DNA from: Syntrophaceae bacterium
GTDB taxonomy: Bacteria > Desulfobacterota > SM23-61
Reading direction: 5' to 3'
Assembly: GCA_003154025.1 (NCBI GenBank)
Contig: PMCE01000332.1
Coordinates: forward strand, 1,325-8,037
DNA length: 6,713 nt
Position numbers and translations under genes: made by a program. This document shows, in pieces, positions 5,192 through 6,713 of the stretch. Below the pieces are notes generated by a model. The model had not been told where the DNA came from. It saw nothing but the letters and a program-made list of their open reading frames with translations, and did not search any database. Every line of letters begins with the position of its first letter. Position 1 is the first letter of the stretch.

Positions 5192-6025
5192 TTAGGGCGT
5201 GGATTCCAATATTTTCCGGAGGCCGTCTTGGCATTCCCAAACCCTGTCTTTGGCCACGGAGAGGCTCAACGTTCCCCGGTAGTTCATCTTTTTCAGCTGC
5301 CGGATCAAACCGGCGAAGTCCACGGTTCCCTCACCGATGGGCAGGTGGTCATCGGTGATGCCGTTGTTATCGCTTATCTGCACATTGCCGAGGTTGTGCC
5401 CCAGGGCCTCCAAAAACGGCGGAACCCCTCCCTCAAGGAGGTTGGCGTGGGCCACGTTTAAAGAGAACCCCAGGAGGGGAGAGTTCACCTTTTGAAATAC
5501 CCGGGCCAAGTCCTCGGCCGTCACCCCCAGGTAGGAGATCTCCGGCTGCTCAAAAGAAAGATCCCAGGGCTTACCCGCCAGGGCTTGGGGGATGCGGTTC
5601 ATGTTTTCCATGAGCAGGGAGATCCCCTTCTTTTCGGCGTAGGCGGTTGCTTCTTGAAGGGTCCGGAACAGGCATTCTTCCACCCGCGGTTTAAACTGAC
5701 GAAAATAAACTCCGCAGTGGATGATCAGGTACCGGGCTCCCAGACCATGGGCCAGGTCGATGAAATCTTTGAAGTGCTGCACCACTCCCTTCCGTATGGG
5801 TTCAAAGATCTCCGCCGTGTTGACATAGGAAGCGGTGTGGATCCCGCACCCCAAGCCGTACTCTTCCAGCCTGCTTCGTAGGGCCTTCACCCTGGCGGGA
5901 TCAAAGTTTTCGGGGAAATTCCCCGGCGAAGACCCGCTGATGTCGACCCAATCGAAGCCGTGATCCCGGGCCATCTCCAGGTAATTCTCGGCAGCCATCG
6001 GCCCGGCAGGGAGGGCAATTTTCAT
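5192..6025 (-). CDS. sugar phosphate isomerase/epimerase-like TIM-barrel protein with altered metal site
   Basis: This 277-residue protein fits the AP endonuclease 2-like TIM-barrel superfamily (PF01261 type), which includes sugar epimerases, xylose isomerase and inosose dehydratases. Supporting motifs are the first strand MKIALP, GIHTAS (61-66), YLIIHCGVY (99-107), SLLMENMNR (136-144), LGFSLNVAHANL (185-196), VQISDNNGITDDHLPIGEG (215-233) and YRGTLSLSVAK (249-259). The usual metal ligands are Glu, Asp, His and Glu on strands 5 to 8. Here the first is kept (E140), but the others appear as N190, Q216 and S256, while H193 and H227 remain. The protein may bind metal differently, bind substrate without catalysis, or use another chemistry. 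AAAGGA lies just before the ATG on the minus strand (SD near 6030-6036). The start overlaps the amidase stop by 4 bases (ATGA), so the two are co-translated. Confidence 0.85.
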   Translation of the reverse strand: MKIALPAGPMAAENYLEMARDHGFDWVDISGSSPGNFPENFDPARVKALRSRLEEYGLGCGIHTASYVNTAEIFEPIRKGVVQHFKDFIDLAHGLGARYLIIHCGVYFRQFKPRVEECLFRTLQEATAYAEKKGISLLMENMNRIPQALAGKPWDLSFEQPEISYLGVTAEDLARVFQKVNSPLLGFSLNVAHANLLEGGVPPFLEALGHNLGNVQISDNNGITDDHLPIGEGTVDFAGLIRQLKKMNYRGTLSLSVAKDRVWECQDGLRKILESTP

Positions 6026-6713
6026 GATTCTTTCCTTTCTAAGGGAGTTGGAAATCGGGGTTCGATATCCAGTTTTTCGACCAGAGCCAAAACCCTTTCC
6101 AGTTGGTGACCCAAGATCAAGATATTCCCTTCACTCTGCGGCGGCCCCGATATCTGGATCCCGGTCGGGAGCCCTTCCTCCGTCATGCCATTGGGGATGC
6201 TCAAAGCAGGCCAGCCGAGCAAATTGAAAGGACGGGTAAAGCGGCTCAGGAGAGTCCTGAAGGGAACTAGACTTCCGTCCAGCTCGATGGTGCTTACCCC
6301 ATGTGCGGGAGCGACGACGGGACCTGCCGGGGTCACCAGCAGATCGAATCCCTCGGCCAGCTTCAGCCATTCTTCCTGCAGCTCCAGCTGGCGTCTACGA
6401 GCCGCGAGGTAGGTTACCGCCTTGATCTCCCGTCCCGGGAATATGCGTTCTCGAAAATTGGCCCCATACAGGTGTTCCCGATCCCGGTAACGTTCGTGAT
6501 AGGCTGACGCTTCGGCCTGGATGATGAGCGTGCACAGATCATTCATGCCTTCGATTCCCCGCGGTTCAAATTCCACCAGCTGGCAACCCAGATCCTGCAA
6601 AATCCCCAGCGTATGTTCATAGGCCTCGGCCACGGGCGGGTGTACCTGATTGAAGTATTTTCCCGCGGGCGCGCCTATGCGCCAGCCGCGGATCGATTGG
6701 GCCAGGGAATCGG
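6022..6713 (-). CDS. amidase signature family enzyme, C-terminal part (cut by right edge)
   Basis: Amidase-signature enzymes (PF01425) cleave amide bonds with a Ser-cisSer-Lys triad; the family includes GatA and many catabolic or biosynthetic amidases. The window holds the last 230 or so residues. The frame is open to the right edge, and its first residues read SIRGWRIGAPAGKYF, the conserved G-x-R-I-G strand after the catalytic region. The end carries the family hallmark: GFDLLVTPAGPVVAP, RPFNLLGWPALSIPNG and GLPTGIQISGPPQSEG. The catalytic residues lie outside the window. The substrate cannot be told from this part. A GTG at 6633 is an internal Val codon, not the start. The stop TGA (6024-6022) overlaps the ATG of the TIM-barrel gene, which marks a two-gene or longer operon running right to left. 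It is probably not true GatA, as that usually sits with gatB and gatC. Confidence 0.9.
   Translation of the reverse strand, partial: DSLAQSIRGWRIGAPAGKYFNQVHPPVAEAYEHTLGILQDLGCQLVEFEPRGIEGMNDLCTLIIQAEASAYHERYRDREHLYGANFRERIFPGREIKAVTYLAARRRQLELQEEWLKLAEGFDLLVTPAGPVVAPAHGVSTIELDGSLVPFRTLLSRFTRPFNLLGWPALSIPNGMTEEGLPTGIQISGPPQSEGNILILGHQLERVLALVEKLDIEPRFPTPLERKES

Noticed and set aside
5069..5461. 130-codon plus-strand ORF crossing the convergent gap into the TIM-barrel gene
   Set aside because: It overlaps the end of a well-supported minus-strand gene, has no motif, and is explained by codon bias on the opposite strand.

Overview
The window looks like ordinary chromosome from a Gram-negative bacterium of moderate GC content. 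The presence of lpxC (lipid A synthesis) shows an outer membrane. The mix of an lpxC with a loose layout, an Isf-like flavoprotein, a PIG-V-like membrane transferase and an amidase/TIM-barrel pair would fit a Desulfobacterota-type (deltaproteobacterial) genome, but that placement is only an impression; no rRNA or other marker is present. No tRNA, rRNA, CRISPR array, complete IS element or phage gene was seen.

Layout. Bases 1-599 carry the C-terminal part of LpxC on the plus strand, cut by the left edge. A long gene-poor stretch (600-1530) follows, with several hairpins and one copy of a diverged intergenic repeat. Bases 1531-2337 (plus) encode a flavodoxin-fold FMN reductase with four cysteines that may hold an Fe-S cluster and an unusually long C-terminal tail. 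A second gene-poor stretch (2338-2892) holds the second repeat copy. Bases 2893-4110 (plus) encode a polytopic membrane protein of the GT-C / PIG-V-like mannosyltransferase type, and a possible 39-codon ORF overlaps its stop. Bases 4491-5042 (plus) encode a DinB-family protein. After a 149-base convergent gap, a minus-strand operon enters from the right: the end of an amidase-signature enzyme (6713-6022), overlapping by 4 bases a sugar phosphate isomerase/epimerase-like TIM barrel (6025-5192).

How the genes work together. Only the amidase and TIM-barrel genes show a clear operon link. The four plus-strand genes are separated by 380-930 bases and look like independent units. About 70% of the window is coding, which is low for a bacterium.

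Most notable points. The two long gaps before the FMN reductase and the membrane protein share an approximately 85-base diverged repeat and a 15-base identical box that ends in a plausible -35 hexamer. The TIM-barrel protein has lost three of the four residues that normally bind the metal in its superfamily. The LpxC differs from the usual sequence next to its glycine loop. I did not find a clearly new biological system here; these are leads of modest strength.
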